Positions 1 through 8,913 of a stretch of 64,000 nucleotides of DNA are shown piece after piece. The notes beneath the pieces were generated by a model. The model was not told the DNA's origin, searched no databases, and was given only the letters and a program-made list of their open reading frames with translations. Each line of letters begins with the position of its first letter. Within the stretch, counting starts at the first letter, position 1. A program made the translations under genes and the position numbers. Source of the stretch: Leptospira bouyouniensis (lineage in GTDB: Bacteria; Spirochaetota; Leptospiria; Leptospirales; Leptospiraceae); contig NZ_RQFT01000010.1 of the NCBI RefSeq assembly GCF_004769525.1, positions 62,001 through 126,000 of the forward strand, written 5' to 3'.

Positions 1-545
1 AACAATACGAGGGAGCTTCAACTCAGTTTGGTCCCAATACTCTAAAAGCTTATGAACAAGAATTTGGGAAACTTGCAACAGCATTACGAAATGGTTCAAC
101 GGTTCCTAGTGGACCTACACCACCTGATCTTACGAACTTCCAAGCTACATTCCAAACAGGAGTTGTTTTCGATGATGTCCCATTATTTAAAAGTTTCGGG
201 AATGTTTTCACACAACCTTCTCCGACATATACAAGTGGTGCAAAAGTAACGGCTGTTTTTTGGGGAGCACATCCTAAAAACAATATGTTAATTGGAAGTA
301 GTTTTGTTGATATTGAACGCCAAAATGGTTCCACTTGGACAGTGGTAGCTCGGGACAATGATCCATCTACAACATACAAATGGCAAAGGGATGGGATTGC
401 GTATTCAAAAATCACAACCACTTGGGATACTACCTCCTTTCCAAAAGGTACATACCGCATCCGCCATCGTGGCCATTGGAAATCTGGATGGACTGGTGCT
501 ATCAGTGCCTACCAAGGGGTCACAAATAATTTTACGATCCAATAG
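1..545 (+). CDS. Neutral/alkaline ceramidase, C-terminal part (5' end outside window)
   Basis: The open frame runs in from the left edge (first full codon at base 3) and stops at 543-545, giving about 180 residues. The start of the visible part, YEGASTQFGPNTLKAYEQEF, matches the end of the catalytic domain of neutral ceramidases. The remainder fits their C-terminal Ig-like domain, with the typical segments FVDIERQ, STTYKWQRDG and GTYRIRH. These enzymes hydrolyse the N-acyl bond of ceramide and are usually secreted; the signal peptide and zinc site would lie upstream of the window. A terminator-like hairpin follows the stop codon. The family assignment is firm, but whether the substrate is a host, environmental or self lipid cannot be told. 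Confidence 0.88.
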   Translation, partial: QYEGASTQFGPNTLKAYEQEFGKLATALRNGSTVPSGPTPPDLTNFQATFQTGVVFDDVPLFKSFGNVFTQPSPTYTSGAKVTAVFWGAHPKNNMLIGSSFVDIERQNGSTWTVVARDNDPSTTYKWQRDGIAYSKITTTWDTTSFPKGTYRIRHRGHWKSGWTGAISAYQGVTNNFTIQ

Positions 546-567
546 GAATATCTGAACAATCACCTCG

Positions 568-599
568 CCTGGCCCGAATAGGGTCAGGTATTTTTCTTT
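568..599 (+). terminator. Intrinsic terminator of the ceramidase gene
   Basis: The arms CCTGGCCC (568-575) and GGGTCAGG (581-588) pair with one G-U wobble around a 5-nt loop. A T-rich tract (591-599, interrupted by one C) follows. It lies 22 nt past the ceramidase stop and before the next promoter. Confidence 0.7.
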
Positions 600-642
600 G
601 CAACGGGATTGACTGGGTGAGATTCCTTAGGATGCTCGTACT

Positions 643-1305
643 ATGGATAAATTGGTAGACGCATCCCTCTCTCCTGACCTTGCTTCAAGGCCGTTTAAAT
701 TCACAAGCAAACAAGGTAGGAACCGTCGGGCGCAGCTTTTATCGATTGCATTTGAACTCTTAAAAGAAAAAAATCCAGAAGAAATCAGTTTTGCTGACAT
801 TTGCAAAAAAGCTAAAATTCCAAGACCATCCGCTTACCATTTTTTCCCAAACGTTGAAGCCATTTTTCATGGAATTCGATTATTACATTCCGAAGGAATG
901 GTTGAGAAACTAACCGAATTAAAAAATGAAACCTTTCGCACTTGGAAAGAATACATTGAAAGGTCTATCGATGTTGCGATTGAAGTCACAAATTCGGAAA
1001 TTGCATTTCCTAGGCTTATTTATGGATACCGTATGAGTAATCCAGAGATGAGACTTGTAGGGCAAGAATTGGATGTAAAACTTGCAAATCTAACCAAACA
1101 AGGATTAATTGAAAAATTTGATTTACCTACTTTGAATAACATTGAACAGGTATTTGGAGTTGCGATCTCTATTCCTGATTCTTTATTAAAATTATCATAT
1201 CGAACTTATGGCGATTTCACTCCTTGGATGATTGGTGAGGCAAAAAAAGCAACAATCTCATATTTACTCAACTATTTACCTGAAGTATGTGAACCTAAAA
1301 AATAA
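643..1305 (+). CDS. TetR/AcrR-family transcriptional regulator
   Basis: A 220-residue protein with an N-terminal TetR helix-turn-helix at about residues 45-70 (ISFADICKKAKIPRPSAYHFF), followed by an all-helical ligand-binding and dimerisation region typical of the family but too variable to name the ligand. It is expected to act as a DNA-binding repressor in the cytoplasm. Its stop codon (1303-1305) directly abuts the stop of the convergent TetR gene. No clear palindrome was seen in the short upstream gap. Its target is unknown. Confidence 0.85.
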   Translation: MDKLVDASLSPDLASRPFKFTSKQGRNRRAQLLSIAFELLKEKNPEEISFADICKKAKIPRPSAYHFFPNVEAIFHGIRLLHSEGMVEKLTELKNETFRTWKEYIERSIDVAIEVTNSEIAFPRLIYGYRMSNPEMRLVGQELDVKLANLTKQGLIEKFDLPTLNNIEQVFGVAISIPDSLLKLSYRTYGDFTPWMIGEAKKATISYLLNYLPEVCEPKK

Positions 1306-1959
1306 TTAGGTTTTCATTCCGTTATATGCGTATTCTGTTACAGTTTGAATGAATTTTTCCATTTCATTGATATCATTTTTCATTTGAAGTCTTCCCTCTA
1401 AAAACAACATGGCTATTCCATGGATCATAGCCCATGATGCCAAAGTTTTTTCTCTCGTTTGGCCTTTTTCTAAATAACCTAAGTTTTGACCCATACGAAT
1501 AATCTCATGTAACTGTCGATAGGTTCTTCTTGATACTGATGACAATTTAGGATTTAAATTTGTCTCAACTCCCATACCACCAAACATAATCCTTGCGAAC
1601 TGGCGATTCTTCATGATGAATTGAAAGTAGGTCCATCCTAGAGCGCGATAACGTCCTTTAAAATCTTTTTCAGTTTTTTCTAATTCGATCTGGTAAGATT
1701 CAAAGTATTTCTGAAAACCAATTTCTGCAATGGCAGAAAATAACGCGTGTTTGTTTTCGAAATGGTGGTAACTTGCTACGTGGCTCACTCCAGCTTTTTT
1801 TGCCACTTTCCGAAGTGAAATTTCTTCGAGTGATATAGTTTCTAATAATTCCACACCAGCTTGGATTAAGGTTTCCCGAACATTAACGCTGTTCAATTTA
1901 TTCGGACGGCCGACACGCGGAGTTTTTTTTGGTTTCCCTTTTGGTTTTTTTGCCACCAT
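1306..1959 (-). CDS. TetR-family regulator of the divergent fatty-acid oxidation operon
   Basis: A 217-residue protein. It has a Lys/Arg-rich N-terminal tail (about 18 residues), then a TetR HTH at roughly residues 43-68 (SLRKVAKKAGVSHVASYHHF) and a helical C-terminal domain. It is transcribed divergently from the FadH-like/acyl-CoA dehydrogenase operon. The gap between them holds two inverted repeats of the same TTACC-N3-GGTAA type. The arrangement suggests a repressor controlling both itself and the operon, relieved perhaps by an acyl-CoA or other lipid ligand. The HTH is visible; the regulatory link is inferred from layout and operators. Confidence 0.85.
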   Translation of the reverse strand: MVAKKPKGKPKKTPRVGRPNKLNSVNVRETLIQAGVELLETISLEEISLRKVAKKAGVSHVASYHHFENKHALFSAIAEIGFQKYFESYQIELEKTEKDFKGRYRALGWTYFQFIMKNRQFARIMFGGMGVETNLNPKLSSVSRRTYRQLHEIIRMGQNLGYLEKGQTREKTLASWAMIHGIAMLFLEGRLQMKNDINEMEKFIQTVTEYAYNGMKT

Positions 1960-2002
1960 TTTAGGTCATTTTGATTCCTTTTCACTGACTTGACTAGCAT
2001 AT

Positions 2003-2019
2003 ATTTACCGTTGGTAAAT
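2003..2019. promoter_or_regulatory. TetR operator candidate 1
   Basis: ATTTACC-GTT-GGTAAAT is a perfect inverted repeat with 7-bp arms and a 3-bp centre. It sits between the divergent TetR gene and the FadH-like gene. It shares its TTACC/GGTAA core and spacing with the second site at 2047-2059, as expected for a single dimeric repressor binding twice. Confidence 0.65.
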
Positions 2020-2046
2020 TATTGCTTGTTAGGGAATTGAATTATG

Positions 2047-2059
2047 TTACCAATGGTAA
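2047..2059. promoter_or_regulatory. TetR operator candidate 2
   Basis: TTACC-AAT-GGTAA is a perfect 5-3-5 inverted repeat with the same core as the site at 2003-2019, about 43 bp away centre to centre (four helical turns). It overlaps the upstream in-frame ATG at 2044. This argues that 2044 lies in the control region and that the gene starts at 2086. Confidence 0.6.
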
Positions 2060-2085
2060 ATTATTTCGTATTTGAAGGAATTTGT

Positions 2086-4080
2086 ATGAACCAAGCATTT
2101 TCACCAATCCAACTTGGAAATCTTACCTTACCCAATCGTTTTTTAATGGGTTCCATGCATTTAGGTGTAGAAGGAGAAACCGGAGTTGCGAGTCGAATGG
2201 CGACATTTTATGGCAAACGGTTTGAAGGTGGAGTAGGAATGATTGTGACCGGTGGGATCAGTGTCAATGAGGAAGGAAAAGGTTCAAAGTCATTCTTTCA
2301 ATTTTTAGATCCAAACCACGCAAAAGAACTTAAATTGATGAACGAGGCACTCGCCGGTAAAGGAATTATGTGTGCACAGTTATTCCATGCGGGGAGATAT
2401 GCCTTTGACAGGAATTGTGTGGCTCCATCTGCAATTAGAGCACCAATCAATCGTTATGTGCCAAGAGCTTTATCGGAAGAAGAATGTTGGCGAACTATTG
2501 AAGATTTTGGTAGGTCTGCAAAAATTGCTTATGAAGTTGGATTTGGGGCAGTCGAAATCATGGGTAGCGAAGGGTATCTCCTCAATCAATTTTTTTCGCC
2601 GGTCACCAATCATCGAAATGATTATTTTGGCGGAGATGCCAAACGGAGAATGAATTTTTCAATCGAAGTTCTCCGAGTTGTCAAAAAAAATCTTCCTGAA
2701 GGTTTTCCAGTGATCTTTCGTATGTCAGGGATTGATTTGATTCCAGGTAATCCAAGTTTTGAAGATGTGATCTTATTATCGAATGCATTACGTGATGAAA
2801 AGGCAAGTGGGTTAAACATTGGGATTGGTTGGCATGAATCAAGAGTGCCAACGATTAGTCAATTGGTACCGCGTGGCGCATGGGTACCAATTGCACGTCG
2901 GATTAAAGAACATACAGAAGGAATACCAATCATTGCTTCTAATCGTGTAAACGATGCAGAGACCATAAAAAAGGTTTTCTCCGAACAAAGTGTGGATATG
3001 ATTTCAATGGCACGTCCATTTCTTGCAGATCCATACATCATTAAAAAATTACAAACGAATGAGTCTAATCGAATCAATACTTGTGTAGCATGTAACCAAG
3101 CTTGTTTGGATCACGCCTTTCAAGAAAAACATGTTTCCTGCATTGTAAATCCAATGGCAATGAATGAAGAAAAATACCATCATAACAAAACGACAAACCC
3201 CAAAAAGGTGTTAGTGATTGGTACAGGACCTGCTGGTTTAGAAGCGGCTCGTGCGGCAAAAGAATTAGGACACGATGTAACCCTTTTTGAAAAGAGGGAT
3301 CAAATTGGTGGCCAGTTCCAACTTGCATCTCACATTCCAGGAAAATCGGAATTTAATGAAACCATTCGATTCTTTCAAAATGAGTTAAAATCAATTGGAG
3401 TGAAAACTTTATTGAATACGGAAGCGAAGTTGGATAACATTCAATCAGAAAATGCAGATGTTGTCATTTTTGCTAGTGGTGTGATTCCAAGAGGATTCCA
3501 AATCAAAGGATTGGATTTAATACCACATGGAAGTTATGCAGACTACCTTACTGGTAAATTTATTCCAGGGAAACAAGTAGCTGTGATTGGAGGAGGTGGA
3601 ATTGGTGTTGATGTTGCGCACCGATTGACCGAAGAACATGACCCCACATTAGAATCTTATCAAAGAAAATATAATATATCATCCTTTACGAATGCTGTTG
3701 TACAAACTGAAATTTCGAATCGAAAGGTAGCTGTGTTCAGAAGGAATGGGAAACATGGTGCGGGACTTGGTCCAACTACTTTTTGGGCACTCAAACAAGA
3801 GTTAGAGTCGGTTGGAGTTGAGTTTTACCAAGGCCTTAGTTATAAAGAAGTAACAAAAGAAGGACTTGTCGTTGTTTTTAAAAATGGTGAGGAGTTTTTG
3901 TATCCATGTGATTCCATAATTTTATGCGTTGGGCAAGAAAAAGAAGATTCTTTGTATGAAGAATTTACAAAAACGTACCCTAACAAAAAAGCAATTTTGA
4001 TCGGTGGAGCAAAAGATGCAAAAAATATCGACGCTAAACGTGCATTTTTCGAAGGGCTAGACGCAGCATACAGTATTTAA
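2086..4080 (+). CDS. fadH: NADH:flavin oxidoreductase / 2,4-dienoyl-CoA reductase (FadH-like)
   Basis: A 664-residue multidomain flavoenzyme of the kind that reduces 2,4-dienoyl-CoA so polyunsaturated fatty acids can enter beta-oxidation. Order: an Old-Yellow-Enzyme FMN TIM barrel (about 1-330, with NQFFSPVTNHRNDYFGG); a 4Fe-4S cluster segment (CVACNQAC followed by a fourth Cys); then a FAD/NAD(P) domain (VIGTGPAGLEAARAAKELG, then VIGGGGIGVDVAH). The start at 2086 has AAGGAA 7-12 nt upstream, whereas the in-frame ATG at 2044 lies inside an operator-like palindrome. The acyl-CoA dehydrogenase gene follows after 10 nt. A related OYE-type reductase with another substrate cannot be excluded. Confidence 0.85.
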   Translation: MNQAFSPIQLGNLTLPNRFLMGSMHLGVEGETGVASRMATFYGKRFEGGVGMIVTGGISVNEEGKGSKSFFQFLDPNHAKELKLMNEALAGKGIMCAQLFHAGRYAFDRNCVAPSAIRAPINRYVPRALSEEECWRTIEDFGRSAKIAYEVGFGAVEIMGSEGYLLNQFFSPVTNHRNDYFGGDAKRRMNFSIEVLRVVKKNLPEGFPVIFRMSGIDLIPGNPSFEDVILLSNALRDEKASGLNIGIGWHESRVPTISQLVPRGAWVPIARRIKEHTEGIPIIASNRVNDAETIKKVFSEQSVDMISMARPFLADPYIIKKLQTNESNRINTCVACNQACLDHAFQEKHVSCIVNPMAMNEEKYHHNKTTNPKKVLVIGTGPAGLEAARAAKELGHDVTLFEKRDQIGGQFQLASHIPGKSEFNETIRFFQNELKSIGVKTLLNTEAKLDNIQSENADVVIFASGVIPRGFQIKGLDLIPHGSYADYLTGKFIPGKQVAVIGGGGIGVDVAHRLTEEHDPTLESYQRKYNISSFTNAVVQTEISNRKVAVFRRNGKHGAGLGPTTFWALKQELESVGVEFYQGLSYKEVTKEGLVVVFKNGEEFLYPCDSIILCVGQEKEDSLYEEFTKTYPNKKAILIGGAKDAKNIDAKRAFFEGLDAAYSI

Positions 4081-4090
4081 GGAGATAAAT

Positions 4091-5839
4091 ATGATCGCTA
4101 ATAATTATTTTTCAGATGATAAAGACTTACAATTAATTTTTAACGAACTGATTGATTGGGAATCAATTGTAAATGAATCCGAAGGAGAGGAGTTTATTGA
4201 TTATAAAATATACTCCGAAACAAAGAACAATCGGTATGAAATGGCACCATCTTCGTTTGAAGAAACAATGGAATTATACATATCGAGCCTAGATGCGATG
4301 GGTGATTTTTTTGGAAAAGATGTTTCACAGAAATCACAAACCATGGATCGCAATGAACTAAAGTATGAAAATGGAAAAGTTATTTTTCCAAAAGAAACAA
4401 TCGAAATCTACGAAAAATTTCGTAATACCGGATTACTCGGTTATTCCCTTCCAAGAGAAGCAGGTGGATTGAATTTTCCAGCCACAGTTGGAGCATTTTA
4501 TGCGATGATCATGGCTCGAGCTGATGTTGCTTTTTGTATGACAACAACTCTACTCAATTTAGCTCAAATTGTTTCAAGGTTTGGAACAAAAGAACAAATT
4601 GAAACTTATGCGACAAAGGCTGCCACAGGTGAGTGTTTGTTTGCCATGTCACTCACTGAACCTGATTTTGGTTCCGATTTGAATAGTGTCCGTACAGTTG
4701 CAGTCAAACAAGAAGATGGTTCTTATCGTTTAACAGGAACTAAGCGATTTATTTCCCAAGGGTGCGGCCTCGGTGATTATCCTGCACTTTTGTTAACACT
4801 TGCAAGAACCGGAAAACCAGATGGTGGTGCACGTGGACTTTCTGTATTTTTAGTCAAAAGTACTGATATCAATGTTGCCGGTATTGAAAAAAAGATGGGA
4901 CTTCACGGCTCTCCAACTTGTGAGATTGTATATGACAATAGTTATGGAGAGATTCTTGGTGAGGAAGGTCTTGGCCTAACTCGATATACCGCAGGAATGA
5001 CAAATTTTATGAGACTTGTGAGTGCTTCAGGCGGATGTGGTGGTGGAGCTGCTGCTTATTATGAATCATTGAAATATGCAAACGAAAGGAATCAATTCGG
5101 GAAACCAATTTTTGAGATACCTGCAGTATATGAGATGGTCAATAAAATTAAGCGTGAAACAAATGCTATGCGACTTTTGACTTTGGAAACGGCTCGTGTC
5201 ATTGATATGTACCAACACCATCAAATTCGATTAGAAAAACAAGGAAAACAAGATAGAGACATTCGCAAAGACGAAAAAGTAAAATATTGGTCAACTCTTG
5301 CTTCAACTCTAACACCCATTGCCAAATACTATAGTTCAGAAGAAGGTCATAAATGTACAAGTATTGCCGTACAAGTGTTTGGTGGTGCAGGGTATACTGA
5401 AGATTATGACATCTCAAGGATGTTTCGCGATTCTAGAATCAATACAATATACGAAGGAACCTCTCAAATCCATGTGAGAATTTCGACGGGAGCAATCCTT
5501 GCTGGAATGGCAGGAGATGGCAATTTCAGAAAGTATCTTAATTCACTCAAAGATGAGATTCCAAACCCTTCCACGTTTTTACTCGAACAGGAATCACTTC
5601 TGGAAAAATCGATCCAAGAGATGCGAAAGATCGAAGTTGAAACAAGGAAAGAAACAGTAGCAGAAAATTTAATGATCCAGATGGCTCGTTATCTTGGAAG
5701 TGTATTATATGAAAAAGCAATACCAAAAATCAAGGATGAAAATCTCAGAGAAATCTGGGAAAAAGATTGCCGTTCGTATGTCATTGATAGCACAGCAACT
5801 GCGCAGTCTTGTTTGTATCGTATTCAATATTTTGAATGA
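4091..5839 (+). CDS. Acyl-CoA dehydrogenase
   Basis: A 582-residue FAD enzyme, longer than the usual 380-400 because of an N-terminal helical extension of about 80 residues and a C-terminal tail. The core shows the FAD/substrate signature SLTEPDFGSD, the beta domain, and the C-terminal block GGAGYTEDYDISRMFRD followed by YEGTSQIH, where the catalytic Glu of this class sits. It should catalyse alpha-beta oxidation of an acyl-CoA, passing electrons to ETF. It has a strong Shine-Dalgarno (AAGGAG, 4079-4084) overlapping the upstream stop, so it is co-transcribed with the FadH-like gene. Chain-length preference is unknown. Confidence 0.9.
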   Translation: MIANNYFSDDKDLQLIFNELIDWESIVNESEGEEFIDYKIYSETKNNRYEMAPSSFEETMELYISSLDAMGDFFGKDVSQKSQTMDRNELKYENGKVIFPKETIEIYEKFRNTGLLGYSLPREAGGLNFPATVGAFYAMIMARADVAFCMTTTLLNLAQIVSRFGTKEQIETYATKAATGECLFAMSLTEPDFGSDLNSVRTVAVKQEDGSYRLTGTKRFISQGCGLGDYPALLLTLARTGKPDGGARGLSVFLVKSTDINVAGIEKKMGLHGSPTCEIVYDNSYGEILGEEGLGLTRYTAGMTNFMRLVSASGGCGGGAAAYYESLKYANERNQFGKPIFEIPAVYEMVNKIKRETNAMRLLTLETARVIDMYQHHQIRLEKQGKQDRDIRKDEKVKYWSTLASTLTPIAKYYSSEEGHKCTSIAVQVFGGAGYTEDYDISRMFRDSRINTIYEGTSQIHVRISTGAILAGMAGDGNFRKYLNSLKDEIPNPSTFLLEQESLLEKSIQEMRKIEVETRKETVAENLMIQMARYLGSVLYEKAIPKIKDENLREIWEKDCRSYVIDSTATAQSCLYRIQYFE

Positions 5840-5858
5840 ATGGAAGGATTTGAATCTT

Positions 5859-7040
5859 TCACTTAGCTGAAGATATAATTTTTTCAACTAGGTTCAAAAT
5901 CCTTTGGATGGTGGTTGGATCACCGTAACCACCAGCAGTAGTTACGATCACCATATCTAAACTGGGAATGGAGAAGATCAATTGTCCTCCATTTCCCAGG
6001 GCAAGTGTCCATGGTATTTTTTTCTCAGATAATACGGTTTCGCCTAGCCACCAATGGTAACCATATAGAAGGGATACACCATCTTTGCGAAATATCTTTA
6101 TATCTGAGTTGATTTGTTTTTTAGTTGATTCAATGATCCATTGTTTAGAGACAATTTGTTTCCCTTCCCAATTTCCTTGATTTAAAATGAGTCTTCCTAA
6201 TTTCAACATATCTCTTGGTTTTAATCGGAGACCAGCATGAGCAAGCGCATTTCCGTTTGTATCTTCTACCCATTCAAAGTGTTGGATTTGTAATGGATCA
6301 AACAGCCATTCTTTTGCCAGAACTTTTAGTGATTTGTTGGTTCTCTTTATTAGTATATCAGATAATATAGATGTTCCTCCACCATTGTATTTAAATTTAG
6401 TTCCAGGATCATTGATGATATCTCTCTGAAAAACAAATTCAGGTATGTTTTTTTTCCAAAGTAACCTAGTTTCATCACTAAATAAAAATCCATACTGCCA
6501 TTCTTCCCAATCCAAGCCGCTACTCATTGTTAATAGATGTCTTATATTTATTTTTTGCCTAGGATCTTCTAATGGAATTTTTAATTCAGGGTAAAAAGAA
6601 AGAACTGGTAAATCTAAATTTTCGATTATTTTTTTATCGATGCCAATCCCAAAAAGTAATGAAACAACTGATTTACTCACCGATCTCACATCATGTAAGG
6701 TATTTGCATCAAATCGTGTTTCTCCGTCAAAAGGTAACCTGAGACCATAGCGTTTGTTAAATGGACTATCTTTTCTTGCATTATAGATTTCAGTTAAAAT
6801 TTTTCCATGCCTTTCAATCAAAAATGAGTGAACTTCGCTTTCGTCTGAACTAATTTCTACGACATTTTTGCAAAATGTGATTTTATCAAATTCAGAATCG
6901 ATCAATTTGATGATTTGCAATTCTTGCTCTCGCTGTGGTATTGGGCATTCTTCATTAGGAAGAGGCGCTGTACGAATCGAAAAACTGATGAGAGTGAATA
7001 GGGCAAATATAACTATTATGAAAAATTTACTTTGTTTCAT
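5859..7040 (-). CDS. Exported serine hydrolase, beta-lactamase (class C/PBP-like) family
   Basis: A 393-residue protein of the beta-lactamase/esterase/DD-peptidase superfamily. An N-terminal hydrophobic segment (about 5-24) predicts export or membrane anchoring. The nucleophile motif S-x-x-K appears as SVSK near residue 120, and a Tyr-x-Asn-type motif as KYNGGG. Most members of this group in environmental bacteria are esterases or peptidases, not antibiotic-resistance enzymes. The ATG at 7040 is preferred because AGGAA lies 8-9 nt upstream; an in-frame TTG at 7067 would add nine charged residues ahead of the signal peptide. It faces the acyl-CoA dehydrogenase gene, 19 bp apart. Confidence 0.82.
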   Translation of the reverse strand: MKQSKFFIIVIFALFTLISFSIRTAPLPNEECPIPQREQELQIIKLIDSEFDKITFCKNVVEISSDESEVHSFLIERHGKILTEIYNARKDSPFNKRYGLRLPFDGETRFDANTLHDVRSVSKSVVSLLFGIGIDKKIIENLDLPVLSFYPELKIPLEDPRQKINIRHLLTMSSGLDWEEWQYGFLFSDETRLLWKKNIPEFVFQRDIINDPGTKFKYNGGGTSILSDILIKRTNKSLKVLAKEWLFDPLQIQHFEWVEDTNGNALAHAGLRLKPRDMLKLGRLILNQGNWEGKQIVSKQWIIESTKKQINSDIKIFRKDGVSLLYGYHWWLGETVLSEKKIPWTLALGNGGQLIFSIPSLDMVIVTTAGGYGDPTTIQRILNLVEKIISSAK

Positions 7041-7198
7041 TTTGAATTTCCTACATCGGTTGTTCAAACTTAGATAACCTACTTAAATTTGAAATGATAT
7101 CAAAAAATAGAATGATTTTAGAAATTTCATGAGTTAAATCGTGGGGAAGGTCTTGACTGGGAATAAAATTTGCTCCAGAATCAGGGAGAGGTTTTTTT

Positions 7199-7528
7199 AT
7201 GAAAAAAATTCTAACAATTTTATCGGTTTTAACGTTAGTTATACCAATGTTCCTTTTTGCTCAAAATAAAGATGGAAAAGGCAAAAAGTTAATGGCGGAT
7301 GACCACTTTAAAAAAATGGATACTGACAATGATAAAAAAGTATCAAAAGAGGAATGGCAGAAATTCCATGATGGGTTTTTCCTCGAACTTGACAAAGATG
7401 GGGATGGTTCGATTTCTTTTAATGAACTCAAAGGAAAGCAAATGGAAAATAGAGAGAAAATGAAGGAAAAAGCAAAGGAAAACCAAAAACAAGGGAAAAA
7501 GAAAAACCAAACGACAATTCCAGAATAA
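7199..7528 (+). CDS. Small exported EF-hand protein
   Basis: A 109-residue protein with a Sec-type signal peptide (MKKILTILSVLTLVIPMFLF, cleavage probably after A22) and two EF-hand calcium loops, DTDNDKKVSKEE and DKDGDGSISFNE, each with the usual acidic positions 1, 3, 5 and 12. The C-terminus is a Lys/Glu/Gln-rich tail, probably helical. It is likely a periplasmic or secreted calcium-binding protein with unknown partners. A GGGAGAGG ribosome site precedes the ATG. A strong terminator follows, so it is probably monocistronic. Confidence 0.82.
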   Translation: MKKILTILSVLTLVIPMFLFAQNKDGKGKKLMADDHFKKMDTDNDKKVSKEEWQKFHDGFFLELDKDGDGSISFNELKGKQMENREKMKEKAKENQKQGKKKNQTTIPE

Positions 7529-7592
7529 TTACGATTGATTTAGAATCTTTTTTGTCTTTTTTTAGTCCATTGCAGTGAGAAACAAAGATAGA

Positions 7593-7617
7593 AAAGGTTC
7601 TCCTTGGGAGAATTTTT
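7593..7617 (+). terminator. Intrinsic terminator of the EF-hand gene
   Basis: TTCTCC (7598-7603) pairs with GGAGAA (7607-7612) around TTG, the stem extends through A/T and G-U pairs, and five Ts follow (7613-7617). It lies 65 nt past the EF-hand stop. Confidence 0.65.
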
Positions 7618-7700
7618 CTTTTATGGTAGAAACTTTTTGAAACTTTTCTTTCGATTGACCTTCTTATCATCTAAGAGTGTAATCAAAGCAGTCAAAACCC

Positions 7701-8543
7701 ATGAAAGCCAAAAAAGCTAAATTAGCGAAACAAAAACCTTCACCCAAAAAAACGAAGCAGTCCACAAAAAAGATACAAAAACTCCCCAAACAGACAAATT
7801 CAAACTTAAAAAAATCCCAATCTTCGATCATTGTTTCTAACACTCTTTCCGAACGTGAAACCAATTCACCAATACAAGAGTTAATTGATACAGTCCACGA
7901 ATATACAATCGGACACGAAATAGCAAATGCAGTCACTCATGGAATCGGTGGGGGACTCAGTATTGCTGGTTTATCTGTTCTTTTGACCATGGCTATGTTA
8001 TATGGAGATATTTGGCATGTAGTTAGTTCTGCAATTTATGGAGCGACACTTATTATCTTGTATTTAGCATCTACACTCTATCATGGAATTTATCATACTG
8101 CGACCAAACGAATTTTTAAAGTTATCGATCATGCATCTATTTATTTATTAATAGCAGGAACCTATACTCCATTTACGCTTGTTAGCTTAAGAGAAAATTC
8201 CGAGTGGGGTTGGCTTTTGTTTGGTGTGATTTGGATTCTTGCACTTTTAGGTGTTATTTTATTGTTATTATTCCCAGGAAAATACAGTGGGCTACGTGTA
8301 GCAGTTTATATCGTAATGGGCTGGCTTGCAATCTTTGTAATGAAAGACATTCGGGCAGCCATTGGAGTTGGTGGAATGTCTTGGCTCGTGGCAGGTGGCC
8401 TTAGTTATACTTTTGGGGTTATATTTTACTTATGGGATCGATTGCCGATGAACCATGCGATTTGGCATTTATTTGTGTTATCTGGGAGTATCTGTCATTT
8501 TTTTGCGATTTTGTTTTATGTGATTCCACCGGTTCCGAAATAA
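7701..8543 (+). CDS. Haemolysin III / PAQR-like membrane protein
   Basis: A 280-residue protein. The first 55 or so residues are very rich in Lys, Gln and Ser. A seven-helix membrane domain of the HlyIII/YqfA family follows. The conserved polar signature is present: HEIANAVTHG before TM1, LYHG plus IDHASIYLLIAGTYTPF in the middle, and NHAIWHLFVLSGSICHF at the end, supplying the His/Asp/Ser set proposed to bind metal in PAQR-type hydrolases. Despite the family name, haemolysis is rarely the native role; lipid hydrolysis or membrane homeostasis is more likely. The Lys-rich N-terminal tail is longer than usual for the family. Confidence 0.87.
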   Translation: MKAKKAKLAKQKPSPKKTKQSTKKIQKLPKQTNSNLKKSQSSIIVSNTLSERETNSPIQELIDTVHEYTIGHEIANAVTHGIGGGLSIAGLSVLLTMAMLYGDIWHVVSSAIYGATLIILYLASTLYHGIYHTATKRIFKVIDHASIYLLIAGTYTPFTLVSLRENSEWGWLLFGVIWILALLGVILLLLFPGKYSGLRVAVYIVMGWLAIFVMKDIRAAIGVGGMSWLVAGGLSYTFGVIFYLWDRLPMNHAIWHLFVLSGSICHFFAILFYVIPPVPK

Positions 8544-8624
8544 AAATATGTTTGTCAAAAAAATTGCGCAAAGGTAAGATTTTGCTTCTTATCGACTATC
8601 CTTGGTTGGTGAGTAGGAGAATAT

Positions 8625-8906
8625 ATGAGAACATTGGTCACGTTTAGTTTTGCGTTGATGGTACTATTTTCATCAACGGCAGTCTTTGCGGAAGATTGTT
8701 TTTTGTGTGGAAGTGGAAGTACAAATGGTTGCCAACAATGCCGAGGAAAAGACAGAAAAGCCTGCGAAGAAAAAGGATGTAAAATTTCTGGGACATCCTC
8801 TTGTTCGACTGCTGCCAACGTAAAAGTATGCAAAGTTGACCGCAGCTATGAAGACCTAACCATCTTAGGAATTAAAAAAAACCTTCCAACATTCAAATTG
8901 AATTAG
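8625..8906 (+). CDS. Small cysteine-rich exported protein
   Basis: A 93-residue protein with a clear signal peptide (about residues 1-22, ending VFA) and a mature part with eight cysteines within about 50 residues, including CFLCGSG and CQQCRGKDRKACEEKGC. The spacing suggests disulfide bonds or a small metal knot in the periplasm or outside the cell. I do not recognise a characterised family. The start is well supported by TAGGAG 5 nt before the ATG. It lies alone between the HlyIII-type gene and a convergent oxidoreductase. Confidence 0.75.
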   Translation: MRTLVTFSFALMVLFSSTAVFAEDCFLCGSGSTNGCQQCRGKDRKACEEKGCKISGTSSCSTAANVKVCKVDRSYEDLTILGIKKNLPTFKLN

Positions 8907-8913
8907 TGATTTT

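Noticed and set aside
2044..2085. In-frame ATG 42 nt before the FadH-like start
   Set aside because: It overlaps an operator-like palindrome and has no ribosome site, while 2086 has AAGGAA and begins with the family's usual N-terminus.
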